Origin: Trichosphaerium sp. ATCC 40318
Lineage: Eukaryota > Discosea > Flabellinia > Trichosidae
Assembly: GCA_038496445.1 (NCBI GenBank)
Contig: JALMLS010000177.1
Span: 1-37,127 of the forward strand
DNA: 37,127 nt
Direction of reading: 5' to 3'
The notes below the pieces were generated by a model. That model did not search any database, was not told where the DNA came from, and worked only from the letters and a program-made list of their open reading frames with translations. Positions 21,246-33,991 of this stretch are shown here, piece after piece. Position 1 is the first letter of the stretch, and every line of letters begins with the position of its first letter. The translations under genes and the position numbers were made by a program.

Positions 21246-23490
21246 ATGTTGATACAACGCTCTTGTTTATTTTTTATTGGGATTGCTTTTGTATTGTCTG
21301 TAGAATGTACGTACAGCTACCAATTCCCTATACTATCAGCGCAATCTTTTTACGACAAGTTTCAGACACAAAACGTGACTTTTAAGGTCGGTACACTTAT
21401 TCAACAGCACACTGCGCTTACGTTATATTTTGACTTTTTCGTGTTGTATTACAAACTTACGATTTGTAGTTCGTATTGAATACGATCAATGTATAGACAC
21501 GTATGTTGATGAAGATGAACCTATGTTGTCGTTTGGCAATAGTACTGATCTGAGAGTGAGACTAGCCACTATATTTGGAGAGAGTATTGCGCTGCTCAAA
21601 TTTGATATCTTTGAAGATGAGGGTACAAATTCATTTTCTAGCGCTAGTCACGCTAATCACGTGATTTACCCGAAAAAAACCCAAAAAAATATTTAATAGC
21701 TGCAGGCGGCGTCATAAGAAGAAATGACACCATTGAAAGTGCCACATTGTATTTAAGTAGATTATCAGGCGATAATCAGATCACACTCAGTGCTGGTGAT
21801 GTCGCTTGGGATGAACAAACAACTTTTTCTTCTTGGAATGGACTGGCTGGCTTGGGGCCAGTCTCTAATGCCACTATCTCGAATAACACTTTAGAGATAA
21901 ACGTGACTTCATTTATAGACTACTGGAAAGCGAACAATAACCACGGATGGGTCGTTTATGATGAAACCACGAAGAGAAATATTCTTTTAGAGATAGAACT
22001 TGGCAGGTAACAATTTCTGCTTCTTTTTTACTCTAACGATATCCTTTATAGCTGTGATAGTCCTATAGAAACCGAAAGACCTTACCTGATAGTTGAAATA
22101 GCACCAAGACCAGTACAATCACCTTTAGGACCAGTGCAATCGCCTACAGCTAGAGCAACTATCAATTGCAAATATTATTTTGACGAAGGTATTGATGCTA
22201 TCTTCTTATTGCTTGTCTTATGTACTATTTATTAGCGTTCTCGAATGAAATTCGAGATTCTCTTTTCGTTTATAGTCACGTGTGCGCTCTTTGCACCTCT
22301 GATATTCCGTCATTAACCCAAGATGACAAACCATCGGAGGTTACAGTAGATAAAATACCTGTGTATTCACTAAGACTTGTTCGCCAAGATGCTACTTCAG
22401 GTACTTTACACTACACCACAATCTATGTTCTCTAGAGCATTATCATTTTCTTTAGTGTTATTTATCTCTAACATAATACTACGCTATTTTCCTGCAGTTT
22501 TGTTTACCACTAACTTGTTTGTTTCTCTGGGAAGTTGGTTTTTGTTTTCTTGTTCCAAGGATTAACAACAGAGCAAAGAGGAATATGTTAGATATGGAGT
22601 TCCGGTACAATTAGAGTACATAGTTCTGCTAAGCATGATAACAATTATTCAGCTTGAATTCTTTAAACGTTACGGTATCTCAGCCAGTAGAATTCACTGA
22701 TCAAATTTCAGATACTCTAGGTAACGATAATATCACCTTTTCACATTGTACCTAACTCTCATGTAAATCGTAGGTTGTGATAAAGCTGATTGCAGAAACA
22801 TCGCAAGTATTGTTATACCCGATGATGTGGAAATAGCATCGCCTGTTACTATTGTTACTAACATCATTATCGAAGGAAATTTTACTCTTTCAGAAACAGG
22901 TAAGCCAACATCTATCTGGATCACCACTCATCCATAAGGTATCACGACCCTTGATGCTGGTACAACTATAAACGTTACTGGTTGTGCAACAATAGCTGGA
23001 GACATAAACGTTAATGTTAGTACCGTTGAGACAAAGAAAGACCAACAACAAGTGGAAGTTCCACTTGTGAATACAAATTGTATTGAACTAGCACCCACGT
23101 ACTCTGTTGGGCTTACAGGAACTAATCCCCAGGTATGTACAAATCTTCGATGTTGTTAATATCACACGTGCTGAACGGTTTTGAGGATGGCGGTTGTGTT
23201 AATACAGTAGGACAAGGAAGAGCATCAGAATTCGGATTAAGTGTATTAGTATCACAACGCAGTGGGAGTTGTAACGCAGAAGATGAAGGAACAAGTGTAT
23301 TAATATGGCTGTTGCCTGTTGTTGCTTTTGCAGCGATACTACTTGTTATTGTAGTTGTAGTAATAACGGTCTACACAACGTACGTCTATATTTTTTGGAA
23401 TAACTTGTATACTAAAGAGAAGGTAGTCACTCTAAAGATAAGTTGTATGATAGAGAATTGGCAAAAGTAAATGCACGTGATAGAAACTAG
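21246..23490 (+). CDS. DNRLRE-domain single-pass membrane protein (copy B)
   Basis: Duplicate of 3029-5272 with identical predicted protein. Exon 1 is 21246-21390, exon 2 21470-21622, exon 3 21706-22006 and the last exon ends at 23490. The only difference from copy A in this gene is one extra A in the intron before exon 3. It follows the PARP stop by 146 bp, as in copy A, so PARP and DNRLRE genes travel together. Confidence 0.7.
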
Positions 23491-23687
23491 TGTACCTACT
23501 GAGTGGTAGTAACAAAGACAAAAACACTAAAACGATTCTGCTTCAGATATAATTGTTTTGTTGGTGACAACAGAGTGTTTACCGTTAGATAATTGTTGTA
23601 TTTTTAAAAACAATCAAAGTTCACCAGAATACTTTGACTGGGACAGCAAGACAGCTGAAAGTTTTTTTTGAAGAATAAGCCAAGTAC

Positions 23688-24828
23688 GTTTCAAGGTTGC
23701 ACGTGACTTGAGGTTGCTAGTAAACACCAGTTTTTTGAAAAAACCTGCATACATAGAGCAAGTGACTTACACATTATCAGTGAAATTGGTGTTTGTTATT
23801 TCAATGGATGTAGTAGCATTCGTTGCTTGACCAATAGAAAGCACAGGCTTAAAAAAATATAAGCACCAGATCAGTTAGTTGGTTGTGGTAAAAGAAACGA
23901 ATATCTCTTCTTGTACTTACGGATACACTATCAGTGTTCGCAAAATTACAGTCTCTTATAATAGTTGTACGTGTTCCTGATACTGTAGCTGGAGCGTGGT
24001 TCAAAGTGCAGCCAGTAAAATTACAAGAGGTGTATATAGCAGCTAAGGAATTGACGATTAGTTACAGTACTACTTGCCAAAAGGCTACCAAATTACTTAC
24101 CCTGAAACTAATAGTAATATGTCCTTAAAATTAGAGTTTGTAGCAGTTACAAACGCAATCTCCTTAAGTAAAAACGGTTAAGATTCTGAAATAAGAAAAA
24201 AAAAAGAAGAAGATTTTTTTGTCCCGACGCAAGGAAGTTATAACGTAGGTCTCAACTTCAAAACAATGAAACAAATATCTTTGAAAAGTAAACTTTTTGG
24301 GGCGAGTTAAGTTATTAACAGCATCAGGACAACCAGGTTTAAATGAATGTTTTTTCCAAATTTTTAAAGCCAAAGCTTTTTTTTGTCCAAGTGGATTACT
24401 GGTTTTTTTCTTTGTACCTAGTATCATTTATCATTTGTATTGTATCCATATACAATGATTCAACTAAATACAAGGAATATTAAGTTAAAATACAGGTTGC
24501 ATTCTATGTAGATGTACCCAACCCAATTTGGAAGTTTGATCCAAAAGTTGCTGACACCAAAGAAATGTTTGTAACGGCTGGTTTAATTTTAACTAATATA
24601 AAGTAAACACAATATACACACACGCCAGATTATGCTATTAACTTCACGCAATGATATAAACAGACTAATGAACAAACTCGGAAAAGCAAGACAAATTTAA
24701 GCTCTTTCAAGGATAAAATGAAAAAAAAAAAGAATGGCATACAAGAACCAAAGTTGCCACCTTCAACGTGAACATAACGAAGATCTTTCTGATTACAAAT
24801 ACTAAATGAGGCGAAATGTAACATGAAA
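23688..24828 (-). pseudogene. Minus-strand beta-helix-like exons, probably decayed (copy B)
   Basis: Exact duplicate of 5470-6610, with the same (N/C)NF-type repeats and the same unresolved splice phases. No independent evidence beyond copy A. Confidence 0.35.
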
Positions 24829-25499
24829 ATGCTAAGGTATGCTACAAAGCGTTAGCAAGTGTAAGAAGCATGATTTTTGATAAAAAGATTATTTTTTCAA
24901 CGTCATACGCTCGTATTAACCTTTGGGTTGTATTTAGAGCTTGTATATGCGTACCACACACAATAGTGATAGAATAAGACTAATTGCTTTGAAATGTATC
25001 ATAGCTAGTAGTTGCAAGCGCAAATGGTTGTATTAGATGCCGTAACGAGAAATGGTGATACGGAATAACGTTGAAAGTGCTTTTCTACTCTTTTCTTTTA
25101 CAGCCTTGCTTTAACCAATGGAGGCGTTCTCAACACGCGTGCTCATTTCTTAGCATATTTTCCGGTTTTGCTAGTTTTGAGTGCTTCCTGTTTTGTTTTA
25201 AAACCAAAAAGTGACTACATTATGTAGAGGTATCCAATGGTTCCCAATTTAAACATAGACAGTTTTTTCGTTTCCATAAATGTCAACAAGTTCTATAAAA
25301 TTATGTCATCACATGCTTTTTTTCACTGTTGCAAACCCATGGTTTGTTCTTTGTTAGTGCGATTCATCACACCACCATCTATAAAATTAGGTAAAATGTT
25401 AACAATTGGCTAAGAATATGTAAACAATCCTAAGAGTGCATTTTGTAAAAAAATGAGAATTGTTTTCTGAATATTAAGTAATCTACTTTACAACTGAAA
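24829..25499. other. Intergenic stretch upstream of the F-box gene (copy B)
   Basis: Duplicate of 6611-7281; nothing recognisable. Confidence 0.4.
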
Positions 25500-27174
25500 A
25501 TGGCGTGCACCTATTCATGTCCAGAATTGCCCATAGAGGTATGGGAAATGTATATATTACCATTTGGGATTACCAGACTCTCAGACGCTTTTAATCTTAT
25601 GAACGTTTGTAAATCATTCCATCGATACTCCAAATCGCGTTTATTCTGGCTTGAGTTTCTCGATAAACGATATTTGATGCTTTTGGACATTGTCAAGCTT
25701 TGTTACAAAAAAAACACACCAGGCCTTCTAAAAGTCATCAAAAACACGTATATTACGTGGCCTGAGAATATATACGCTTCTGGAGGCATCAAAGCCGTTG
25801 TTTTATCGAAAATATTTGTAGTGGAACAAATCACTGATATCAATGCTGAATTACAGTGGCATATAAGCAGTAAATGTGCTGTTTGCTCTAAAATGGAAGA
25901 TATGGACAGTTTTTATCACTGCGAACAGTGCGATAATGTTAGCGTCTGTATTGATTGTGGAAAGCGTACAATAACATCAGAAGTAGATAAACTGAGTATT
26001 GATTGGAAGGCAGGACCCATTGGGGATCCTAAAAAGTCTGCTGAAGAAAAGTCTTGTCACGGTGATCATTGTTTTACGTTCATTGAAAACATCAGTTGTA
26101 TGGCTTGCTTTACATCGGGTTGACGGTTATATGGAGTGTAAGACTTGTTCTAGAACATGTGGAACAAGCAAGTACTTGTGCCTTCTATGTCATAAGAGAG
26201 GAGTATCCTACGAACATAAGGCATTCGAAGACGAGGATTGGGATGGATTCTGGCATAGGCCAAGTCACGTGATGGAATTTACAATGCATCATAATAGAGT
26301 ATGTGATGTTTGCCTAAAGTCTCCTAGACGTTGGTGGCATTGTACAGAGTGTGATGAAGAAATTTGTGTTGACTGTTTTAATGATAATAAAAAGGTTGAA
26401 AAACGTGTTGGAGAGGTTGTTTGTGATCATAAGTATTTTCTTTGTAAAGGATCGATGAAGGAAGTTAAAAACTCAGAAAATCCTACACCATTTAAAGAAA
26501 GTTTGGAATCAGCAAACTTCCCTTTAAATATACTGTCAATGTACAGTGATGACTTTAATGGGTATGGAAGTTACTTTACGTTATTCAATAGCTGCCCAGG
26601 AGTTATGGAAGGATGGATAACAAGAGGTGGTATCGAGTATGGGATAAAATACCAAGGGCAACCAAAAACAAATTTTTGGAGATTTTTGGGTAGATTTGAA
26701 AGTAGTCAACAAGGGTTCCCTGATGACGATGATGGTGATATACTATACACTCGTACCGGTATTAAATATAAAGGCGGCATATTATCACATTCATTTAAGG
26801 GTAAGGGATTGATCACGTTTGTAGATGGGTCATTCTTTGATGGAGTTATTTCGAAGACTTCTTATTTTAATTTCACAGGTGAAGGAACTTTCACTTCAAA
26901 AGGTGGGGTATCATCTCATTGTTCACTATCTACAAGTGATGCATCAACATTCACTTTTTTCCATATTGTTGTAGGATATAAAAAGAAGCTTGCTGTTATG
27001 AGGGTAAAGTACAGGTATCCCATTGAACTAGATGTTGAGAAGGATTGGTATAAAGAGAACAAGCATTTGAAGTCTGGTAGTAGTACAAGTGACAGTACTA
27101 GTAGTGATAGCGATAGCGATAGTACAAGTAATACTGAAGACATTGGGGAAATTGATGATCTTTTTGACGTGTAG
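25500..27174 (+). CDS. F-box + ZZ zinc-finger + MORN protein, frame-shifted (copy B)
   Basis: Duplicate of 7282-8956, base-identical as far as I can see. Frame 1 stops at 26123 and frame 2 continues to 27174. Keeping exactly the same frameshift in both copies means it is either old, translationally bypassed, or a consensus error propagated to both copies. F-box, two Cys-rich ZZ-type regions, MORN-like strands and an acidic tail are as described for copy A. Confidence 0.75.
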
Positions 27175-27568
27175 TAAACGATAGAACATTAAAACAAGTT
27201 TAGAGTAAAGTAATGTATAGTAACTGTTTTTGTGTTTGCTTAAGGCCTTTAAATACGACGCACACAGTATGTTTTTTCCAAAGACTTGTGGCTTCATTGT
27301 ACGTAATAAATTAATGGTAATAAGGTAAGAATCCTCTCGATTTAAGATCTGGGGTCGTACAAAGAAGCACAGGATGAGTCTCTCAAACAACTGTTCTACT
27401 TTTTTGTATTTCGTAATCTAAGCTCGTTAGTAACTCTCCGTTTTTAGAACACCAAATTGTGGTTTGCTCTGTTGTCAACATGGCTTGAAGTTTCTGTGAA
27501 GGAAATAAAAATCTGAATTATATTTAATCGTTTTGACTTGAAAGACACGGCTAATACAGTTCCTTTTG

Positions 27569-28398
27569 ATGTGGCAAGTAGTAGCTATAGTACTTATAAT
27601 TACAGTTGGCTGTGATGCGTTTGTTTTAATTGACACCAATAATACAAAACGTACTATTTTTACTGTTTTAGTATCTTATATATTTCTTGCGCTCATGCCT
27701 ACGTTTTTAGACTTTTTTGACACTCCTGATATCACGTGGCTCTCAAAAAATATTTGGAAACAACATGAATCAATATCAGGTATAAATATAATGTAATATC
27801 ACATGATGGTGGTTTAAAACATACGTACCGTTAAAAAACGCCACAAAAAAGGGAACTTGTGTTATTATTTTATTGTGTGGTGTTGCCTAACAGCACGCCT
27901 AGATTGTATCCTTTCACGTGACAGAAATTATTAAATATTTTAGCCCATTTAAGTTCAAGGACGCTAACTCTTTCTGTTGCAGGAACTCTTGTTGGTTATA
28001 CACATCCTAATGTTTCTGGAAAGATCGTGTTGTTGCCTGTTGAGAGAGCAAATTGGGACAATGGGGCCATAGTTTTTTCCGAATTTTCCGAAAACAAAAA
28101 TTCGAAAAAATAAAATTCATAGAAAGATGCATAGCTAGGGCAGTCCACTAAACTAGAAAGCGCCTGGTTCACTTACAGTCGGGTCCTCGCTGTGCTTGGA
28201 ACTAGAACCCAACCTTTGCTCACATATAGTGATCCATTGGTGGGTATAGGCATTCGGTTTTTGTATCGAATTCTATTTTTTCGAATTTTTTCTTTCGAAA
28301 AATTTGGAAAAAATGTGGGTCCGGGGACAATAGTGTTATAGAAATTGCAGAAAGTGGTGCCATTGCTATCATATTCTTTTTACTGGATGGCATTACAG
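27569..28398 (+). pseudogene. Secreted PA-domain-like gene interrupted by a MITE (copy B)
   Basis: Duplicate of 9351-10179, with one extra G in the second intron (near 27851). The signal peptide, PA-like core and MITE insertion are the same. The shared insertion shows that the gene was already broken before the block was copied. Confidence 0.5.
28063..28323. mobile_element. 261-bp MITE with 8-bp TSD (copy B)
   Basis: Same element and TSD gggacaat (28055-28062 and 28324-28331) as 9844-10104, carried along by the block duplication rather than inserted twice. Confidence 0.75.
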
Positions 28399-29095
28399 GT
28401 AGGTAGAGTGAAAGAACAGAACATTTTACAAGTACTGCAAAAAAGTGAAAACAAGCATAACAATTCTTTGGACATATTTGGTTGTCAGTTCTGGTTAGTG
28501 TACCAATCTGATACGTGAGGTGCTGTTAGTCTAATCAGCTATTCTTTCAAATGTTACTGTTGCTATATTCTTTGTGCATGTACAGAAAAGATTTGATTTT
28601 GTCTCGTGCTTGTTGTTTGTTTTTGCGCCAAGGTTGCCTTCTCATTTGTAACATAGTTGAGATCGCTTTTGAGACAGTTTCAAAAAATTATACATTTTTG
28701 ATTTTTGCTATTGTGGAATTTCGACGTTTTACTCACCTCAGAACCATTGCAAACTTTATTTCTGAAAATTATGCTATATTTATAGGTCTAAAAACCAGTT
28801 TGCGATTTGTTTATGCTGTACTGAGGAAAAGTACCGACAGCAATGCAATTTTTTTAAAAATTCTTGCCAAAATCTTGTAATTTCGTGATAATCTCTGAGA
28901 GACTTGAAAAGATTTGAATTTGTACAATCTGCTTTTTTAAGGCTTTAAGTGATATGGCAACACGTATAGTAAGTGTATAGTGATTGTTGTATGTTAAAAA
29001 ATATAAATAACTCATTTCAATAGATTAACGGAACATACGCAAACTCGTCACTGTACTACCCTCAAAGTTCTGTGAGTGGTAAAAATTACATAGAA
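28399..29095. other. Non-coding stretch, probable PARP C promoter region
   Basis: Duplicate of 10180-10876. No gene is supported. Here it leads straight into the first exon of PARP C. Confidence 0.4.
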
Positions 29096-32000
29096 ATGAG
29101 TAAAATAGGTATAAACTGTGCTAAACTTACAACTAAGAAGAGGGTTAGATACTGTTCAGTATATCATTCAACGTGAAGAGTTGTGCATCGTCCATTTCAA
29201 TCATGGCCAAGGTTACATCTTCCATACAGTGTGATATCACGCTAACAATATTAGCCGCTACGACCATAGCAAAGCAATTGCCACATACAACGGTTTTCAA
29301 ATCGACTGTATGTGTTAATTTGGACACTCAAGTATCAGCAGTGTTTAAATTTAAGGTGAAAGAAGTGATGTACAGTACAAAATGTGATTTTCGAATGAGA
29401 GCACAGTAATAGCTTTTACGTTTCTTCTGTATCTCACTTCATTCCTAAAAAACTTACTAAGGGGATACAGTATACATGCACAGTATTGACACTTTAAATG
29501 ATTGAATCTGACATTGCTTAGGTGCTCTTTAAAAGCAGTGAAGTACACAATAAGTTGGCTGGATTGAAACAACTCGCACAGCATTTAGTGTTTGAACTTA
29601 TTAAATTTGGTCATTCTGTAGACACTTTCATTCTTGAGTGCGCATTGTCTTCTAAACAGTATTTTTATGTTCGTTGTAGTTTAAAATACCTTGCTCTTGC
29701 TCATGCAGTTGTTACAACAGCCACAAACAAAGGTGAAGTGATAGTGTCAGGTTTCAAGAAAGATGTATCTCGCTTCAAAGAACAATTGGGTACTGCGTCT
29801 ATAAAAGCACGTGATAAGTAATGATCTGTTTTTTATTCTAAATAACAGTCTTAGATTTATTATTTGTTGAGAGGGAAGAGAATATTATCGCACAGGAATG
29901 AGATTCAAAAAATAAACGACAGATATCCAGGTATTACATTCTCACGTATCCAATTATTGTAATGAGGTATAGGCGTAACAATTGCATTGAAATCAAAGAG
30001 TACAAAAATTGTTCTTGCAGGAATTAAGGTCAGTGTTGCGGCAGCAAAGAAGAGTATTCAGGAATACTTTCAATCAATAATTATCAGAGAAACACTTACG
30101 CCAAACAAACAAGAACTTGAAGCTATTTCGCATTGGTACAGCAATACTTCTAATGGTTCCCAGTTGCAGCAAGTAGACAATGTCATTACAAAGTTCAATG
30201 TACATGTGGCAACTGTGGATACTACCATAGTGATAGAAGGTAATTACGCTTTGTGATAACTTAATGTTAAAATGTACTCAAGGGTTTTCTCGTATGGAAG
30301 TATATTTAGTTAAAGAAATCTTAGCAAGTAGACTAGCAGGCATTATTAAAACTGTAAAGGTACCTAAACACTTTGACAACTTTTAGCTAAGCTGTAAATA
30401 GGTTAAATATACCACTTATGAAGTAAACTTTATAAGAAAGTATCCTATGAGTGCTGATATAGTTAAATATGGCCCTGACTATGTAGTTCTTCAAGGCACC
30501 TCGTCACAAGTACTTGCACAAAAAAAAGTTATTGACCAGTATACGAAAGAGATAATCAAGAGAAGCTTTGATATAACTATACAAAGCGAATGTCATAAAC
30601 AACTCCTTTTAAAGGTACTTTTCAACATAGTGGTTATGTTGCTTAGTTGTTCATAAAAAAGGAGCTTGAGCGTATTGAAGAACAACTTTATGGAAGTGAA
30701 GACCTTATTTTTTCAAAAAAGGTTATAACAGGTACTAAAGAAGATTTGCACAAGCTAACACCTTTCTAGATACATGGCATATTGAAATTATCGGTCAAGC
30801 GGATGTAGTGTGCAACATTATAGGAAGGGATTATTCTTTACGCTGTCATGAAATGGCTCTTATGCCCAATCAATCATTCGAGATGTGGAACGTTCTTAAC
30901 AATAGAACAAAACTAAACAATACTCACTCAGAAATGTCACGTGTCAAACTTAGTTTAAACAAAAAATGTCTAGTTGTAACTGGTTTGGGCAACGCAGTTG
31001 GTACCTCCATATTTCTAGTGTATCTAGTACTAATTATCGCATAGAAGGAGCACTTGTGGTTTTAAAAAAGCTGTTACAAGTTACAACCACTAGTTGTAAC
31101 CTTTCACCAGCTGAAGCCTTTTCAGTTAAGGTTTCCTTATCTAGTCTTGAAAGACTCGCTTTGGTGCAATGTGTACAAGTCAAGTTTTCTCTTGAAACAC
31201 GTGAGCTGTTGTCCAGATTTTTGATGTTAATAGATTTTTTAGCTCCATTTACTATAACTGTCACTGGCCTCTCACGTGCTGTGAAGAAGTATGGCAAATA
31301 CTTTGACAGTACGTTGATCCCGGTGTGCATACAAGAACAGCATTTTGAGTTCTCAACGGACATTGCTGAGGTTCTTTACCGAGATGGAGGTACATCTCTT
31401 TCCTTTAACACAACTAAATTATAGTTAGAGATGAAGACATTGCGGGAACAATACAATTTGATTGCCTTTGATACTCCTATTGATAACAACAAGTTTGAAA
31501 TTTGTTGTGGAAACATATATGATGAAACAACAGAATGCAAGATTATGGCATCAGGTGACTTTGTTTGGATTTGTATGCGTTATAACTGGTTGTATAGGAA
31601 GCAAAGCAGCAGAAAATTTGAAAGACTACCAAGACTTGGGTCTAGAAATGAACAAATTGAATGGGAGTATATCAGTGGTGAAAAGAGTTCTCGGATATGA
31701 TGTGTGTTGCTTAATAATTCACCAGGTTAAAAAGATAAGGTCATGGAAGTTGCAATTCCTTCATGTAAAGACAAACAGAGCAAAACGCTATTTGAGTCAA
31801 CAATCAAAAGCCTTCTGAGGTACTTACTGCTAAAAGATACTTTCCATTAAACAATTGTATTTACAGTTCCACTTATGTTTGTGGATATAAGTCCTTCTCT
31901 ATACTTGCCCTTGGTGGAGGAAAAGCTGGATTCCCCCTTGAATTTTGCTGTGATACTATTGTCCGTCTTTGTACTTTATGTTTGCTTGACAACAAGTTTG

Positions 32001-33252
32001 ATATCGTACACTTGGTAGATACAAACAAAAAAGCAGTTGCAGAGTTTGAAAAGGCTGTTATGAAGTACTCACTATTGCACCAGCCCACACAGTGGATGTG
32101 GTGTGATGACAGTGGTACATATATCAAATACGATGAACCACAAAACAAAATTATACAGGAAAAACACTTACTGAGGTGCGAGTTATTTCGTTTTGTACCT
32201 AATGCTCTTAAGGCTTAAAACGGGTACTAATGAGATTAATTTTGTTAATGTCAATGGCTACATGGATGGTATCAGGAATGAGTATACATATGAAGTTGAT
32301 TTCGATAAAATGACACAACGTAACACAACTACAAACAAAGAGCGCGCTATCACGTGCACTGTTCGAGAGTCAAAACCTGATTTGGTCAAGTTAACTATTG
32401 TTGGAACAGATACGAATGTTATTGGAGCAAAGAAGTGTATCACTGAGCTACTCAAAAAGTACAAACGTACGAGAGCATACTCTGAAATACTATATAACAT
32501 TTTTTAGCTTCTATTTTCCCAGCTCATTGGACTACAAAAAATACACAATTACTCGTTACTTTGCAAAGGTACATATGAGGTTTTGTTTAGCCTGGAAGTT
32601 TATACGTTTAGTTACTCGTATGAATACCAACATCTTGTGAAAATGATGCCTGGTTGCAGTGTTTCAAGTATTCAAAGGATACAAAACAAGTATCTTTGGA
32701 AAAGGTTCAAAAAAAAGTGTGATTTGGTGTCTGGGAGAAATGGAGGAGATGCGAATGTCAAACGACTATTCCATGGTACAAGAAAAAATAGTCCAAACAA
32801 AATCTATGACGGAAACGTCGGGTTCGATGTAAGGTACGGCTTTTTACAATAGTTTTTATCACGTGACCATTCACTGATATTGTTCCTCACATGAAATATA
32901 GGTTGGCAAAAAATGGACTTCTTGGTAAAGGTATCTACTTTGCAGAAAAATCAGAGTACTCACTTGGTACGCAACGTTTCGTCAAATGTTTCATTGTCAC
33001 TTAAACATTTTGCTAAGACTATGTTGGAAGCTCTTCTCAAATGTTCATTGTGGATGGTACTAAAACTACACGTGTAGTACTTGTGATTAATCACTTCTAG
33101 TTGGTACCTCAAGCACTGAGCCATCCGATTTTACTTACCCAGTATGTACTGAATATGATTCTTGTACAAAAGTATCTAGCAAAGGAAGAATCTATGCTGT
33201 GTTTGAGAACAGCAGAGCGTATCCACACTACCTTGTGACTCTCAACATGTAA
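29096..33252 (+). CDS. PARP14-like mono-ADP-ribosyltransferase, diverged paralog (gene C)
   Basis: Exons matching gene B in order and phase: 29096-29108, 29179-29211, 29255-29405, ~29462-29482, 29522-29637, 29680-29810, 29874-29930, 29973-30239, 30283-30359, 30402-30614, 30662-30731, 30770-31000, 31045-31389, 31429-31554, 31598-31819, 31867-32175, 32213-32466, 32508-32833, 32902-32966, 33018-33056, 33101-33252. Two introns of gene B (between its exons 8/9 and 14/15) are absent, and one is present in C inside the B exon 19 region. Macro (CCGNIYDETTE, ILALGGGKAGF), WWE (TQWMWCDDSG) and ART (LFHGTRK, GKGIYFAE, IYAVFEN) are present, triad H-Y-I. Frame continuity needs one more A at 31729-31733 and one fewer in the A6 run at ~32535; exon 4 also misses a base of phase. 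These homopolymer lesions may be errors. Confidence 0.8.
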
Positions 33253-33435
33253 GCAAAGAAGCACAGATACTGCTTTACGAACCACTATAAAAACATACTT
33301 GCTCTTTCTTTACATCATTCCGTCAATATTGACTAGTACAGTCTGTTTACCTGTATTGTATGCTCTTGATTTCAGTGTATTTGTTACCGCACAGTACAAC
33401 ACATGCGAGCCACGAGTGATCTAACAACGCTGAAA

Positions 33436-33445
33436 AAGGTATAAA
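33436..33445 (+). promoter_or_regulatory. TATA-like box of the coactosin-like gene
   Basis: ggtataaaaa lies ~45-50 bp upstream of the ATG at 33489. This spacing favours 33489 over the earlier ATG at 33447, which would fall upstream of the expected transcription start. Confidence 0.4.
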
Positions 33446-33488
33446 AATGTCAACACAATTAAACGTTGCTGCTAAAAATACTTTGAAA

Positions 33489-33991
33489 ATGGCTACCCTA
33501 ATAAAAACACCAGAAGTAACGGAAGAATCTTGGACTGCATACGAAAGCGTAGTGCGTAACCGTAAATCTAAGCAACTAGCTGCCGTTTTTGGTTTAAACG
33601 AAGACGAAACAGAAATAAAACTCATCGGAACTGTATCATACAACGACCCTTCTCCTTGGAAGAAGTTTATAGCTCTTTTTGACGACCAACAACTTCGTTG
33701 GAGTGTTTTGAACATTAGCTACAAAACAGAGGGCGGAGGCATTAGAGATAAGTTCGCTGTACTCAGATGGGTGCCAGATACGCTAAGTAGAGAAAGTCAC
33801 AAAGAAACAATACGCGTAAAGTCAAGTGGAGTAATGTTCGGCAAAAAAATACAAGGACGTGCAACTATGATGCTGCCATCAAACTTCAAGCAAATGACAA
33901 GGGTGATCTTGAACTTGACTACATCATGGAGACTATTACAAAGCGTGAAAGAGATCCTATTGATCTTGAGAGTATTAAATGCCTGAGATAA
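33489..33991 (+). CDS. Coactosin-like ADF-homology protein (frameshift near end)
   Basis: An intronless frame beginning MATLIKTPEVTEESW; I prefer this start for its context (aaaATGG) and the TATA box upstream. The core matches the ADF-H fold of coactosin/drebrin-type actin-binding proteins: a variable first half, then RDKFAVLRWVPD (the KF..LIRW-type strand) and a long C-terminal helix. After FGKK the frame meets an A7 run (33843-33849). In the uncorrected frame the tail is unconvincing and stops at 33986. In the neighbouring frame it reads NYDAAIKLQANDKGDLELDY and onward to a stop at 33989-33991, a typical coactosin end. One missing A would reconcile them. Predicted role: F-actin side binding. 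About 168 residues. Downstream neighbour is Hsp20. Confidence 0.75.

Larger units (their letters stand above)
18220..29100. repeat. Large direct repeat, copy 2
   Basis: This is the second copy of the block at 1-10881. Its left neighbour (16800-18219) is the 5' part of the same PARP gene, so the repeat very probably extends further left than the window shows for copy 1. Its right neighbour is the first exon of the diverged PARP paralog at 29096. All gene lesions seen in copy 1 (F-box frameshift, MITE insertion, in-frame TAG in the macro region) are also here, so they predate the duplication or were copied by the assembly. Confidence 0.95.

Noticed and set aside
33347-33715. Minus-strand 122-codon open frame
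   Set aside because: Antisense to the coactosin-like gene, with no domain of its own.
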